Positions 1 to 6,984 of a DNA stretch of 11,106 bases are shown one piece after another (the stretch's first letter is position 1; every line of letters starts with the position of its first letter). The stretch lies in contig JANOYE010000219.1 of the NCBI GenBank assembly GCA_031428695.1, positions 1 through 11,106 of the forward strand. The letters are read 5' to 3'. The notes beneath the pieces were generated by a model, which searched no databases, had not been told where the DNA came from, and saw only the letters and a program-made list of their open reading frames with translations. Origin of the DNA: JANYCG01 sp031428695. GTDB lineage: Bacteria > Pseudomonadota > Gammaproteobacteria > Burkholderiales > Burkholderiaceae_C. The translations under genes and the position numbers were made by a program.

Positions 1-1
1 A

Positions 2-205
2 TCCGCCGACCGCGCTGCGATCATCGACGCGCTGGCCTCCAGCACGTTTGCCGACCACATCATGCCGTATGGCGCAACCAAATTCGTCAACGGCCAGAAC
101 ATGGGCGCGCAGCCGCTGATGACGCAGGTCCACAAGGGCGACATCAAGGTGATCGTGCCGCGCGACTACCGCGAGATCGACCCGATTTTTCCGTTGAAAG
201 CCTGA
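2..205 (+). CDS. Branched-chain-amino-acid-type ABC transporter substrate-binding protein, C-terminal end (partial)
   Basis: Frame 2 is open from the left edge to TGA at 203-205, giving the last 67 residues of a protein whose start lies outside the window. The fragment contains TFADHIMPYGATKF, then NGQNMGAQPLMTQVHKGDIKVIVP, a layout (short helix, 'G.xKF...GQN...', then a 'V..GdikvV.P' strand) seen at the C-terminus of Leu/Ile/Val-type periplasmic binding proteins (Peripla_BP_6). It ends 53 bp before livH, and a complete importer follows, so it is very probably the receptor of that system. It would bind the ligand in the periplasm and deliver it to LivHM. The ligand-contacting N-terminal residues are not in the window, so specificity cannot be read. 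The call rests on the C-terminal pattern plus context. Confidence 0.8.
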   Translation, partial: SADRAAIIDALASSTFADHIMPYGATKFVNGQNMGAQPLMTQVHKGDIKVIVPRDYREIDPIFPLKA

Positions 206-232
206 GTGCTGACGGGTGACTTCAAACCAGGT

Positions 233-250
233 GCCGCTCTTTGGAGCGGC
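233..250 (+). promoter_or_regulatory. GC-rich hairpin covering the livH ribosome-binding site
   Basis: GCCGCTC (233-239) and GAGCGGC (244-250) form a perfect 7-bp stem with a 4-nt loop (TTTG). The GGAG at 243-246 that best serves as Shine-Dalgarno for livH (ATG 259) lies in the loop and 3' arm. It sits between the binding-protein gene and the permease gene. Such hairpins commonly protect the abundant binding-protein mRNA and damp membrane-subunit translation; that role here is inferred. There is no T-run after the stem, so it does not look like an intrinsic terminator. Confidence 0.4.
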
Positions 251-258
251 GGCGTTTG

Positions 259-1143
259 ATGTTTGACATCGGCATTCTCTTCCCCGCCGTGCTCAATGGT
301 TTGACCACGGGCGCGGTGTATGCACTCATCGCGCTCGGGCTCACCTTGATCTATGGTGTCTTGCACATCATCAACTTCGCCCACGGCGCGGCCTTGATGT
401 TGGCGCTGTATGCCGTCTACTTCCTCAAAGAACGGGCGGGCATCGACCCTTACCTCGCCCTGCCACTCGTCGTGCCCGCCATGTTCGGGCTGGGTTATGC
501 GTTGCAACGCATCGTCATCAACCGGGCCAGCCACGGCAGGGATGAAAACATTTTGCTGGTCACACTGGGCCTCTCGATCGTGATGGAAAACCTGGCGCTG
601 CTCTTCTTCAAATCGGACACCCGCACCATCGAGACGGCTTACACCCTCACCACTGTGCCCATCAACATCGGCATCGCGCAGGCCATGATCTCCTTGCCGA
701 AATTGATCGCCTTTGGCGGCGCGCTGGTCGCCTCCGCCTTGCTGATGTGGATTGTGGGGCGCACGGATCTGGGCCGCGCCATCCGGGCAGTCGCCAAAGA
801 AAAACTCGGCGCCAAACTCATGGGCATTGATGTTGACCACGTCTACGCCATGAGTTTCGGCATCGGCCTGGCCTGCTTGGGCGCGGCGGCATGTTTCCTG
901 CTGCCTGGTTATTACGTCAACCCGCTGGTCGGCAATGGCTTCGTGCTGGTGGCCTTCACCATTGTGGTGCTGGGCGGCATGGGCAGTTTTGCCGGGGCGC
1001 TGTTGGGTGGCCTGTTGATCGGCGTGGTGGAGTCGCTGGGCGGGCTGCTGCTGGGCGAGTCGCTCGGGCAAATCGGCATTTTTCTGATATTCATCGCGGT
1101 GTTGCTGTTCCGGCCCCAAGGTCTGTTTGGAGCCAAAGCGTGA
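259..1143 (+). CDS. livH: Branched-chain-amino-acid-type ABC transporter permease LivH
   Basis: This is a 294-residue integral inner-membrane protein and one of two permease subunits forming the import channel of a HAAT-family ABC transporter. The N-terminal GLTLIYGVLHIINFAHG stretch is the LivH family signature, and about eight hydrophobic segments follow. AIRAVAKEKLGAKLMGID at about residues 175-192 matches the cytoplasmic coupling (EAA-like) loop that contacts the ATPase, and the end (FRPQGLFG) is typical. I chose ATG 259 over the in-frame TTG at 241 because the protein then starts directly at the first membrane segment and GGAG lies 12 nt upstream. Its stop overlaps the livM start (GTGA, 1140-1143). 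Family assignment is firm. The transported solute is unknown, because HAAT importers also carry amides, urea and aromatic or dicarboxylic compounds. Confidence 0.93.
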   Translation: MFDIGILFPAVLNGLTTGAVYALIALGLTLIYGVLHIINFAHGAALMLALYAVYFLKERAGIDPYLALPLVVPAMFGLGYALQRIVINRASHGRDENILLVTLGLSIVMENLALLFFKSDTRTIETAYTLTTVPINIGIAQAMISLPKLIAFGGALVASALLMWIVGRTDLGRAIRAVAKEKLGAKLMGIDVDHVYAMSFGIGLACLGAAACFLLPGYYVNPLVGNGFVLVAFTIVVLGGMGSFAGALLGGLLIGVVESLGGLLLGESLGQIGIFLIFIAVLLFRPQGLFGAKA

Positions 1144-2123
1144 CCGCTCTGCAAAAAGAGGTGTTGCGCATCGCCATCTTCGCGGTGGGCGTGGCGCTGG
1201 CGCTTCAGGCTTCGTCGTCAGGCGTTGCGCTGAACTTCATCATGATGGCGTTGTACGCCGCGCTCCTGGCGCAAGCCTGGAATATTTTGGGCGGGTTTGG
1301 CGGGCAGTTTTCCTTTGGGCATGCGCTGTTTTTTGGGACCGGCGCTTACGTGCAGGCGATTGCACAGCTACAGGCGGGAATGAGCCCCTGGCTGGCCCTG
1401 CCTTTGGCCATTGCGGTGAGCACAGCTGTGGGCTTGTTTGTAGGCGCGCTGAGTTTTCGTTATGGCCTCAAAGGCTCCTATTTCGCGCTGGTCACGCTGG
1501 CTTTCGCCGAAGTGTTTCGCATTTTGGCTACCTCCGTGCCGTTCACAGGCGCGGGTGTGGGCCTGATGGTGCCGCTGCGTGAGGGTTTTGCCAACATGCA
1601 GTTCGGCTCCCGTCGGGGGTACGGCATGTTGATCCTGTTTTTTGTGGTGCTGGCTTTGCTCGTCACCTGCTGGCTCAAACACTCGCGCTTCGGCGCCTAT
1701 TTGCAGGCGGTGCGCGACAACGAAGACGCCGCCCAGGCGGCTGGTGTGAACCCCTTCGCCGTCAAACTCGGCGCCATCGTGCTCTCGGGCGGGTTCATGG
1801 GCGCGGCAGGCGCGTTTTACGTGCAGGTGTTCCAGTACATCGACCCTGGCATCGCCTACGGCGCGCACACCTCGGTCGAAGCACTTGTGGGCGCGATTGT
1901 GGGCGGCTTGGGCACCTTATGGGGGCCGGTGCTCGGCGCGCTGGCGCTGCATCTGCTGGCAGACGTCACGCGCAATTTATTTGGCCAGTTGCCCGGTATC
2001 AACATGGTGATCTACGGCAGTGTGTTGGTGGTGATGGTGATGTTTGCGCCGCGTGGCCTGGGCGGAATCGGCCAAAGTGTGCGGGACCTGTGGGCAGGTA
2101 AACAGAAAGGCAAGGTCAAATGA
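1140..2123 (+). CDS. livM: Branched-chain-amino-acid-type ABC transporter permease LivM
   Basis: This 327-residue second permease pairs with LivH. NILGGFGGQFSFGHALFFG near residues 43-61 is the LivM signature (N..gG..Gq.SfGh), and the coupling loop AVRDNEDAAQAAGVNPFAVK lies near residues 190-209. The end has the usual GLGTLWGPVLGA and FAPRGLGGIG motifs followed by a basic tail. The start is GTG 1140, overlapping the livH stop by 4 nt, with GGAG at 1129-1132 seven nt upstream. The same frame is open much further upstream inside livH, but that part has no permease character. Its stop overlaps the livG ATG (ATGA, 2120-2123), so translation is probably coupled. Confidence 0.93.
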   Translation: MTALQKEVLRIAIFAVGVALALQASSSGVALNFIMMALYAALLAQAWNILGGFGGQFSFGHALFFGTGAYVQAIAQLQAGMSPWLALPLAIAVSTAVGLFVGALSFRYGLKGSYFALVTLAFAEVFRILATSVPFTGAGVGLMVPLREGFANMQFGSRRGYGMLILFFVVLALLVTCWLKHSRFGAYLQAVRDNEDAAQAAGVNPFAVKLGAIVLSGGFMGAAGAFYVQVFQYIDPGIAYGAHTSVEALVGAIVGGLGTLWGPVLGALALHLLADVTRNLFGQLPGINMVIYGSVLVVMVMFAPRGLGGIGQSVRDLWAGKQKGKVK

Positions 2124-2908
2124 CCGCCGCCCCGCCCCTGATGCGCCTGACGGGCATCTCCCGAAGTTTCGGCGGCCTCAAAGCCGTTCAAAACGTCAGC
2201 TTGGCTGTACCCAAAGGCAGCCTCACAGCGTTGATTGGCCCGAACGGTGCGGGTAAAACCACCCTGTTCGCCTTGATGTCCGGCTTCTTGAAGCCCGACG
2301 CGGGCAAAGTCGAGTTTGCCGGGCGCGACATCACCGGCCAAGCGCCCCACGCCAATGCGCGTTTGGGCCTGGCGCGCACCTTCCAGATCGTGCAGCCTTT
2401 TGCGCAGCAGACTGTGCGGGAAAACATCGCCGTGGGCGCGCACCTGCATGAGCCACGGCGTGGGGCCGCGCTGGCCCGCGCGGAAGGTGTCGCCGCGCGT
2501 GTGGGCTTGACTGCGCTGCTCGATAAACCCGCGGCTGATTTGACCGTCGCCGGGCGAAAACGCCTTGAGTTGGCGCGCGCCTTGGCCACCGAGCCGCACC
2601 TGCTGCTGCTAGACGAAGTGCTGGCTGGCTTGAACCCGCAGGAGATCAGCGAGATGATTCCGGTGGTGCGCTGCATCGCGCAGTCGGGCGTGACGGTGCT
2701 GCTCATCGAACACGTGATGCAAGCCGTGATGAACCTGGCCGAACACGTCTGGGTGCTGGCGCAGGGGCAACTGATCGCAGAGGGCACACCATCCAATATT
2801 GCCTCAAACGAAGCAGTAATCGAGGCTTATCTGGGGCCTGGCACAACTGCAAAACTGCGGGGTACTTCGGTTACGGCGGCCCAACTTGCGCAAGGCGCCG
2901 CAACATGA
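2120..2908 (+). CDS. livG: ABC transporter ATP-binding protein LivG
   Basis: This 262-residue cytoplasmic ATPase powers the LivHM channel. Walker A is GPNGAGKT (40-47), the Q-loop Gln is in RTFQI (Q89), Walker B is LLLLDE (161-166), and the switch His is H198 in LLIEHVM. The signature (C-loop) reads LTVAG (141-145) followed by RKRLELARAL, rather than LSGGQ or the LAYGD-type of E. coli LivG. The D-loop segment is DEVLAGLN rather than DEPxAGL. From memory, similar A-G-R-K forms exist in a LivG branch of soil proteobacteria, so this looks like a family variant rather than damage. About 24 residues (from 239) extend past the usual end at AYLG and are of unremarkable composition. It starts at ATG 2120 with AGG 4 nt upstream and overlaps both neighbours by 4 bp. 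Confidence 0.93.
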   Translation: MTAAPPLMRLTGISRSFGGLKAVQNVSLAVPKGSLTALIGPNGAGKTTLFALMSGFLKPDAGKVEFAGRDITGQAPHANARLGLARTFQIVQPFAQQTVRENIAVGAHLHEPRRGAALARAEGVAARVGLTALLDKPAADLTVAGRKRLELARALATEPHLLLLDEVLAGLNPQEISEMIPVVRCIAQSGVTVLLIEHVMQAVMNLAEHVWVLAQGQLIAEGTPSNIASNEAVIEAYLGPGTTAKLRGTSVTAAQLAQGAAT

Positions 2909-3615
2909 CCGCAGTGCTCGACATCCAGGGTTTGCAAGGCGGCTACGGCGCAGTCGAAGTCTTGCGTGGCGTTGACTTGCAGGTCATGCCCGGTGAAATC
3001 GTGGCCTTGCTCGGCAGCAATGGCGCGGGCAAGACCACGCTCAACCACCACGTTTGCGGCATCTACCCGGCCTGGGCTGGCCAAGTCCGGTTTGATGGCC
3101 AAGAGATTGGCCGCGCGCATTACCGCGAGGTCGTCAAGGCCGGTTTGATCCAGGTTCCCGAAGGTCGCAAAGTGTTCCCGAATCTCTCGGTGCTGGAGAA
3201 TCTGGCGCTGGGCTCGTTCACCAGGGCGCGCGAGCGGCGGGCGTCGAATCTGGAAAAAGTTTTCGCAACCTTTCCCCGGCTCAAAGAGCGCACAGCGCAG
3301 CTTGCGGGCACCTTGAGCGGCGGTGAACAACAAATGCTGGCCATTGGGCGTGGCTTGATGGCCGAGCCCAAACTGCTGATTCTGGACGAACCTTCGCTGG
3401 GCCTGTCGCCCCTGTTGGTCGAAGAAATGTTTGGCTTGATCAAGCGGCTGAACACCGAAGGTTTGGCGATCCTGCTGGTCGAACAAAACGTGGCGCAGTC
3501 GCTGGACATTGCCAGCCGGGCCTACGTGCTTGAAAACGGCAGCGTGCGTTTTTCCGGCAGCTCGCAGGCGCTGCTGCAAAGCGACGAATTGCGCCGCGCG
3601 TATTTGGGTGTCTGA
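2905..3615 (+). CDS. livF: ABC transporter ATP-binding protein LivF
   Basis: This 236-residue second ATPase forms a heterodimer with LivG. Walker A is GSNGAGKT (37-44), the Q-loop is LIQVPEGR (Q83), the signature LSGGE is at 137-141 followed by QQMLAIGRGLM, and Walker B is LLILDE (157-162) followed by PSLGLSP. The H-loop position reads LVEQN, with Gln instead of His, which is normal for LivF. With LivG's odd signature and LivF's canonical one, the dimer may have one degenerate and one consensus ATP site, as in other asymmetric ABC pairs (inference). The start overlaps the livG stop (ATGA, 2905-2908), with AAGG 9 nt upstream. The next gene begins 2 nt after the stop, which ties the importer to the catabolic genes. 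Confidence 0.93.
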   Translation: MTAVLDIQGLQGGYGAVEVLRGVDLQVMPGEIVALLGSNGAGKTTLNHHVCGIYPAWAGQVRFDGQEIGRAHYREVVKAGLIQVPEGRKVFPNLSVLENLALGSFTRARERRASNLEKVFATFPRLKERTAQLAGTLSGGEQQMLAIGRGLMAEPKLLILDEPSLGLSPLLVEEMFGLIKRLNTEGLAILLVEQNVAQSLDIASRAYVLENGSVRFSGSSQALLQSDELRRAYLGV

Positions 3616-3617
3616 CG

Positions 3618-4910
3618 ATGCAAGCCCAATCAAGTCAACTTCCCCAGTCACTCGCGCAAAAGCTGATCGCCAAAGCGGCTGGCCGCGCACACGTGGCGGT
3701 GGGAGACATCGTCACCTGCCAGGTCGACTTGGCGATGTTCCATGATTCCTCCGGCCCGCGCCGCCTCAAACCCATGCTGGAAGAACTTGGCGCCAAGTTG
3801 TGGGACACCTCCAAAGTGGTGCTGGTGATGGACCACTACGTGCCAGAGCGCGACGAGGCCTCACGCAGGATCGTGCGCATCGCCCGCGACTGGGCGCGCG
3901 AGCAAAACCTGCCGCATGTGTATGACAGCCAAGGCATTTGCCATGTGGTGGTGCCGCAGCATGGGCACATCCGCCCTGGCATGTTTTGTGTGGGGGGTGA
4001 CTCGCATTCCCCCACCGGCGGCGCGTTTGGCGCCTACATGTTTGGCATTGGCAGCACCGAAATGTTGGGTGTGGTCGTCACCGGAGAAATCTGGCTGCGG
4101 GTGCCGCAGACCATCGCACTGAACTGGCGCGGGGCACTGGCCAGAGGCGTGTGCGCCAAAGACATGATGTTGTCTGCCATCGCGCAGCTCGGCATGAACG
4201 GCGCTGCCTACCAGGCGGTGGAGTTTTGCGGCGATGCGGTCGTGGCGCTGTCGATGCAGGAGCGCATGACCCTGTGCAACATGAGTGCGGAACTGGGCGC
4301 GCAAGTCGGCCTCATCGCACCGGATCATGTCACGCGCGACTGGCTGATGCAGGTGGCAGGCGTTGCGCCTGATACGCTGGCCGACTTGGCTGCATTGCAG
4401 TCTGACCCTGGCACGGCAGACATCACCCACAGCCTGGACGCTTCCACGTTGAGCCCCCAACTTGCCGCGCCCCATAGCCCCGCCCACGGCGTGCCGTTGG
4501 CTGAACATGCCCAAACGCGGATCGATGTCGCCTACATCGGCGCCTGCACAGGGGCAAAACTCGACGACCTGCGATTTGCCGCCCAAGTGCTTAAAGGCCG
4601 CAAGGTGGCGCAAGGCGTGCAGCTCATGGTCGCACCGGCAAGTTTGCGCGACCGGGCGGCGGCAGAGGCTGAAGGCACGATGAAGGTGCTGCTCGATGCC
4701 GGCGCCACCGTGTTGCCCAGCACCTGCGGCGCCTGCGCTGGTTATGGTGACAGTTTTGGCGAAGGGCAGACCGTCATTTCTTCGACCGCACGCAACTTCA
4801 AGGGGCGCATGGGCCCAGCCAGCACCCAGGTGTTTCTCGGCTCGGCCTACACCGTGGCAGCCTCAGCGCTGCGGGGCCGCATCACCGATCCGCGCGAGGT
4901 GATGGCATGA
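3618..4910 (+). CDS. Aconitase-superfamily hydro-lyase, large (Fe-S) subunit; LeuC/DmdA/HacA-like
   Basis: This 430-residue protein belongs to the 3-isopropylmalate dehydratase/homoaconitase/2,3-dimethylmaleate hydratase group, whose members add or remove water across a C=C bond in substituted malates and maleates using a [4Fe-4S] cluster. Landmarks in order: DHYVPERD (72-79), GICHVVVPQ (106-114), GGDSHSPTGGAFGAY (126-140), GIGSTEM (143-149), and cluster cysteines C310 (ACTGAK), C370 and C373 (STCGAC). It ends with FKGRMGP and GRITDPREV. The length fits the shorter archaeal/DmdA-like class rather than proteobacterial LeuC (about 466). The first cluster motif is CTGAK where leucine-biosynthetic enzymes have CTN, which argues against housekeeping LeuC. 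It starts 2 nt after livF and overlaps its small subunit by 4 bp. The reaction type is well supported; the exact substrate is unknown. Confidence 0.9.
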   Translation: MQAQSSQLPQSLAQKLIAKAAGRAHVAVGDIVTCQVDLAMFHDSSGPRRLKPMLEELGAKLWDTSKVVLVMDHYVPERDEASRRIVRIARDWAREQNLPHVYDSQGICHVVVPQHGHIRPGMFCVGGDSHSPTGGAFGAYMFGIGSTEMLGVVVTGEIWLRVPQTIALNWRGALARGVCAKDMMLSAIAQLGMNGAAYQAVEFCGDAVVALSMQERMTLCNMSAELGAQVGLIAPDHVTRDWLMQVAGVAPDTLADLAALQSDPGTADITHSLDASTLSPQLAAPHSPAHGVPLAEHAQTRIDVAYIGACTGAKLDDLRFAAQVLKGRKVAQGVQLMVAPASLRDRAAAEAEGTMKVLLDAGATVLPSTCGACAGYGDSFGEGQTVISSTARNFKGRMGPASTQVFLGSAYTVAASALRGRITDPREVMA

Positions 4911-5407
4911 ACGGTGAAACTGCGCCGCGACGTATTTGGCACCTTGGCGCCGATGTAGACACCGACGCGCTGGCGCCCGGCGCCTACATGCAACACGGCA
5001 TAGAGGTGGTCGCGCAGCACTGCCTAGAGACCTTGCTGCCCCACTTTGCCCGCGAGGTAAAACCTGGCGACGTGATCGTGGCCGGGCCGAATTTTGGCAT
5101 TGGCTCCTCACGTGAACAAGCGGCGCAGGCGCTGGTGCATCTGGGCGTGGCAGCGGTGATCGCGCCGAGTTACAGCGGCCTGTTTTTTCGCAATGCGTTC
5201 AATGTCGGCTTGCTTTTGTTGACCTGCCCGCGCGTTGACTTGCTACAGAATGAGAAGCGTCTTACGCTTAATTTTAGAGACCTACAGCTCGTTATGGCTG
5301 ATGACTCCAAGTTGAACTGCGACCCTATCCCCGCGTTTCTACTTGACATGGCGCAGGCCGGCGGCCTCGTCGCGATGCTGAAAAAACGCATTCAAGCAGC
5401 CTCATAA
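4907..5407 (+). CDS. Aconitase-superfamily hydro-lyase, small (swivel) subunit; LeuD/DmdB/HacB-like
   Basis: This 166-residue partner of the upstream Fe-S subunit supplies the swivelling domain that closes over the substrate. Motifs: GADVDTDALAPG (14-25), NFGIGSSREQA (62-72, the substrate-carboxylate-binding GSSR region, with Ile and Gln where LeuD usually has Cys and His), IAPSYSGLFFRNAFNVG (85-101), and the C-terminal AGGLVAMLKK. The specificity loop after the DTDA motif reads YMQH (27-30); from memory this loop is YLVY-like in isopropylmalate isomerases and YLRT in homoaconitases. The start at ATG 4907 has a good AGGTGA site 4 nt upstream and overlaps the large-subunit stop (ATGA). Codons 112-128 coincide with a locally AT-richer repeat-like segment (separate entry) without changing the normal length. 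Confidence 0.9.
   Translation: MNGETAPRRIWHLGADVDTDALAPGAYMQHGIEVVAQHCLETLLPHFAREVKPGDVIVAGPNFGIGSSREQAAQALVHLGVAAVIAPSYSGLFFRNAFNVGLLLLTCPRVDLLQNEKRLTLNFRDLQLVMADDSKLNCDPIPAFLLDMAQAGGLVAMLKKRIQAAS
5242..5290 (+). repeat. Diverged dispersed repeat, copy A, inside the small hydro-lyase subunit gene
   Basis: This 49-bp segment aligns without gaps to 8050-8098 with 35 identities by hand count. Shared blocks are GCTAC at the start, GAAGC, CTTACGC and GAGACCT, in the same order and spacing. This copy contains a perfect hairpin, AAGCGT (5255-5260), CTT, ACGCTT (5264-5269). It is visibly poorer in G+C than the flanks. It encodes residues 112-128 (around LLQNEKRLTLNF), a variable region of the family. 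The other copy is read in a different frame, so the likeness is at DNA level rather than a shared protein motif. Confidence 0.5.
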
Positions 5408-5449
5408 CCACCACCTCACCCCGCTTTCAAGAATCCAAAAGGAACCCCC

Positions 5450-6922
5450 ATGAGCCAACCCGAATTTGACCTCCTCATCAAAAACGTGCGCGTTGTGCGC
5501 CCCCACGGCAACGTGGTGCATGGGAGCGACATCGCCATCAAAGACGGCAAGTTCGCGCTGGTGGCGCCAGGCATTGACGTGGCACGCGCCCGCAAAACCC
5601 ATGATGGCAAAGGCCAGCTTGCCTTCCCCGGCGTGGTCGATGCCCACATGCACAGCGGCATTTATTCACCGCTGGCCGAAGACGCGGTGAGCGAAAGCCG
5701 GGCGGCGGCGATGGGCGGTGTCACCTCCAGCTTGAACTACTTTCGCACCGGCCAGTACTACTTGAACAAAGGCGGGCCCTACAAAACCTTTTACCCCGAG
5801 GTGTTGAAACTCTCCAAGAACCGTTTTCACGTGGACTATGGCTTCCATCTGGCGCCGATGGACGGCACGCACATCAAAGAGATACCGATGCTGATTGAAA
5901 AATTCGGCGTCTCCAGTTTCAAAATTTTCATGTTTTACGGCTCGCACGGGCTGCACGGGGCGTCGAACACGCAAAAAGACTTTCTGATGATCAAGGAAGA
6001 CGAGCGTTACGACTACGCGCATTTTGAATTCGTCATGCGCGGCATCCAGGCGGCGCGCCAGCAGTTCCCCGAGCGGGCGCGCCAAATCTCGCTCTCGCTG
6101 CACTGCGAAACCGCCGAGATCATGACGGCCTACACAAAAATTGTGGAGAAAGACAAGTCCCTCAGCGGCCTGGCCGCCTACAGCGCCTCGCGCCCACAAC
6201 ACTCCGAAGGGCTGGCGGTGTTCATCGCCAGTTACCTGGCCAATGAGACTTCGCTTCCCAACATCAACCTGCTGCATTTAAGCTCGCGCAAAGCGGTGCA
6301 GGCCGCGATGATGATGGCCGACGTGTTCCCGCACATCGACTTCAAACGCGAAGTGACGATTGGCCATTTGATGCTCGACATCACCAGCAAAGCCGCGCAC
6401 CTGGCCAAGGTCAACCCGCCGATTCGCCCGCGCGAAGATGTTGAGTTTTTGTGGGACGCGCTCCTGGCCGGTGAACTCGATTGGGTGGCCAGCGACCACG
6501 CCTGCTGCCGCCATGAAATCAAGGTGCCCAAACACTACTTTGGCAACATCTGGTTGCCCAAGAGCGGTTTTGGTGGCACCGAATACCTGCTGCCCGCGCT
6601 CGTGAGCGAAGGCACGCGCCGGGGCATGGGTTACAACCACATGGCGCGGGTGACCAGCTGGAACCCGGCCCAGCGCTTCGGCTTGAACAAAAAGGGCGAC
6701 ATCGCCGCTGGTTTTGACGCCGACATCGCCCTGGTAGACCCCGCCAAAACCTGGAACATCGCGGCGAAAAACTCCCCCTCGACACAGGGGTACACACCGT
6801 TTGAAGACCTTGAACTGTCGGCCAGCGTTGCCGCCACTTTCCTGCGCGGCCACTTGATTTATGAGAACGGCCAAGTGATTGGCAAACCGCGCGGCGAATA
6901 CCTGTTCAGGCCGACGGCTTGA
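5450..6922 (+). CDS. Hydantoinase/dihydropyrimidinase-family amidohydrolase
   Basis: This 490-residue cytoplasmic metal-dependent hydrolase belongs to the family that opens cyclic amides (hydantoins, dihydropyrimidines, cyclic imides, and enamides such as the enamidase of nicotinate fermentation). The binuclear-metal ligands are all present: H66 and H68 (DAHMH), K158 as the carbamylated bridging lysine (SFKIF), H218 (SLHCE), H276 (LLHLSS) and D349 (ASDH). The Tyr five residues after the lysine (Y163), which lines the hydantoinase pocket, is kept. The usual DHCPF becomes DHACC, and the substrate-binding GxPGxE region becomes SGFGGTE (372-378), so this is not a textbook hydantoinase. The C-terminal DADIALVDP is standard. 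It starts at ATG 5450 with AAAAGGA (5437-5443) six nt upstream, the clearest ribosome-binding site in the second half of the cluster, 42 bp after the hydro-lyase. Ring opening is likely; the compound is unknown. Confidence 0.9.
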   Translation: MSQPEFDLLIKNVRVVRPHGNVVHGSDIAIKDGKFALVAPGIDVARARKTHDGKGQLAFPGVVDAHMHSGIYSPLAEDAVSESRAAAMGGVTSSLNYFRTGQYYLNKGGPYKTFYPEVLKLSKNRFHVDYGFHLAPMDGTHIKEIPMLIEKFGVSSFKIFMFYGSHGLHGASNTQKDFLMIKEDERYDYAHFEFVMRGIQAARQQFPERARQISLSLHCETAEIMTAYTKIVEKDKSLSGLAAYSASRPQHSEGLAVFIASYLANETSLPNINLLHLSSRKAVQAAMMMADVFPHIDFKREVTIGHLMLDITSKAAHLAKVNPPIRPREDVEFLWDALLAGELDWVASDHACCRHEIKVPKHYFGNIWLPKSGFGGTEYLLPALVSEGTRRGMGYNHMARVTSWNPAQRFGLNKKGDIAAGFDADIALVDPAKTWNIAAKNSPSTQGYTPFEDLELSASVAATFLRGHLIYENGQVIGKPRGEYLFRPTA

Positions 6923-6923
6923 G

Positions 6924-6947
6924 CGCCTGAACACCTGAACGCCTGAC
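6924..6947 (+). repeat. Three tandem 8-bp units between the amidohydrolase and flavoprotein genes
   Basis: CGCCTGAA, CACCTGAA and CGCCTGAC follow each other directly after the amidohydrolase stop (TGA 6920-6922). The remaining 37 nt to the next ATG (6985) contain no convincing Shine-Dalgarno or promoter. It could be slippage-derived spacer or a small protein-binding array; no function is evident. Confidence 0.45.
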
Positions 6948-6984
6948 CCCAAGCCCGTAGGTCGCATCACGAACGCCCAGATTG

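Noticed and set aside
166..1119. Long minus-strand open frame opposite livH (317 codons)
   Set aside because: It lies antisense to an unmistakable permease, its product is a hydrophilic Gln/His/Asp-rich string with no recognisable domain, and high-GC codon bias opens such frames routinely. The same holds for other long antisense frames, e.g. 2827-3690, 3861-4613 and 6278-6970.
891..1139. Upstream extension of the livM frame
   Set aside because: The frame is open but overlaps livH and encodes Arg/Gly-rich sequence without membrane character. GTG 1140 with a GGAG site gives the normal LivM N-terminus.
3618..5407. Annotation as leucine-biosynthesis leuC/leuD
   Set aside because: There is no leuB or leuA nearby, the class is the shorter one, the Fe-S and specificity motifs differ, and the neighbours are an importer and catabolic enzymes. 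Kept as family-level hydro-lyase.
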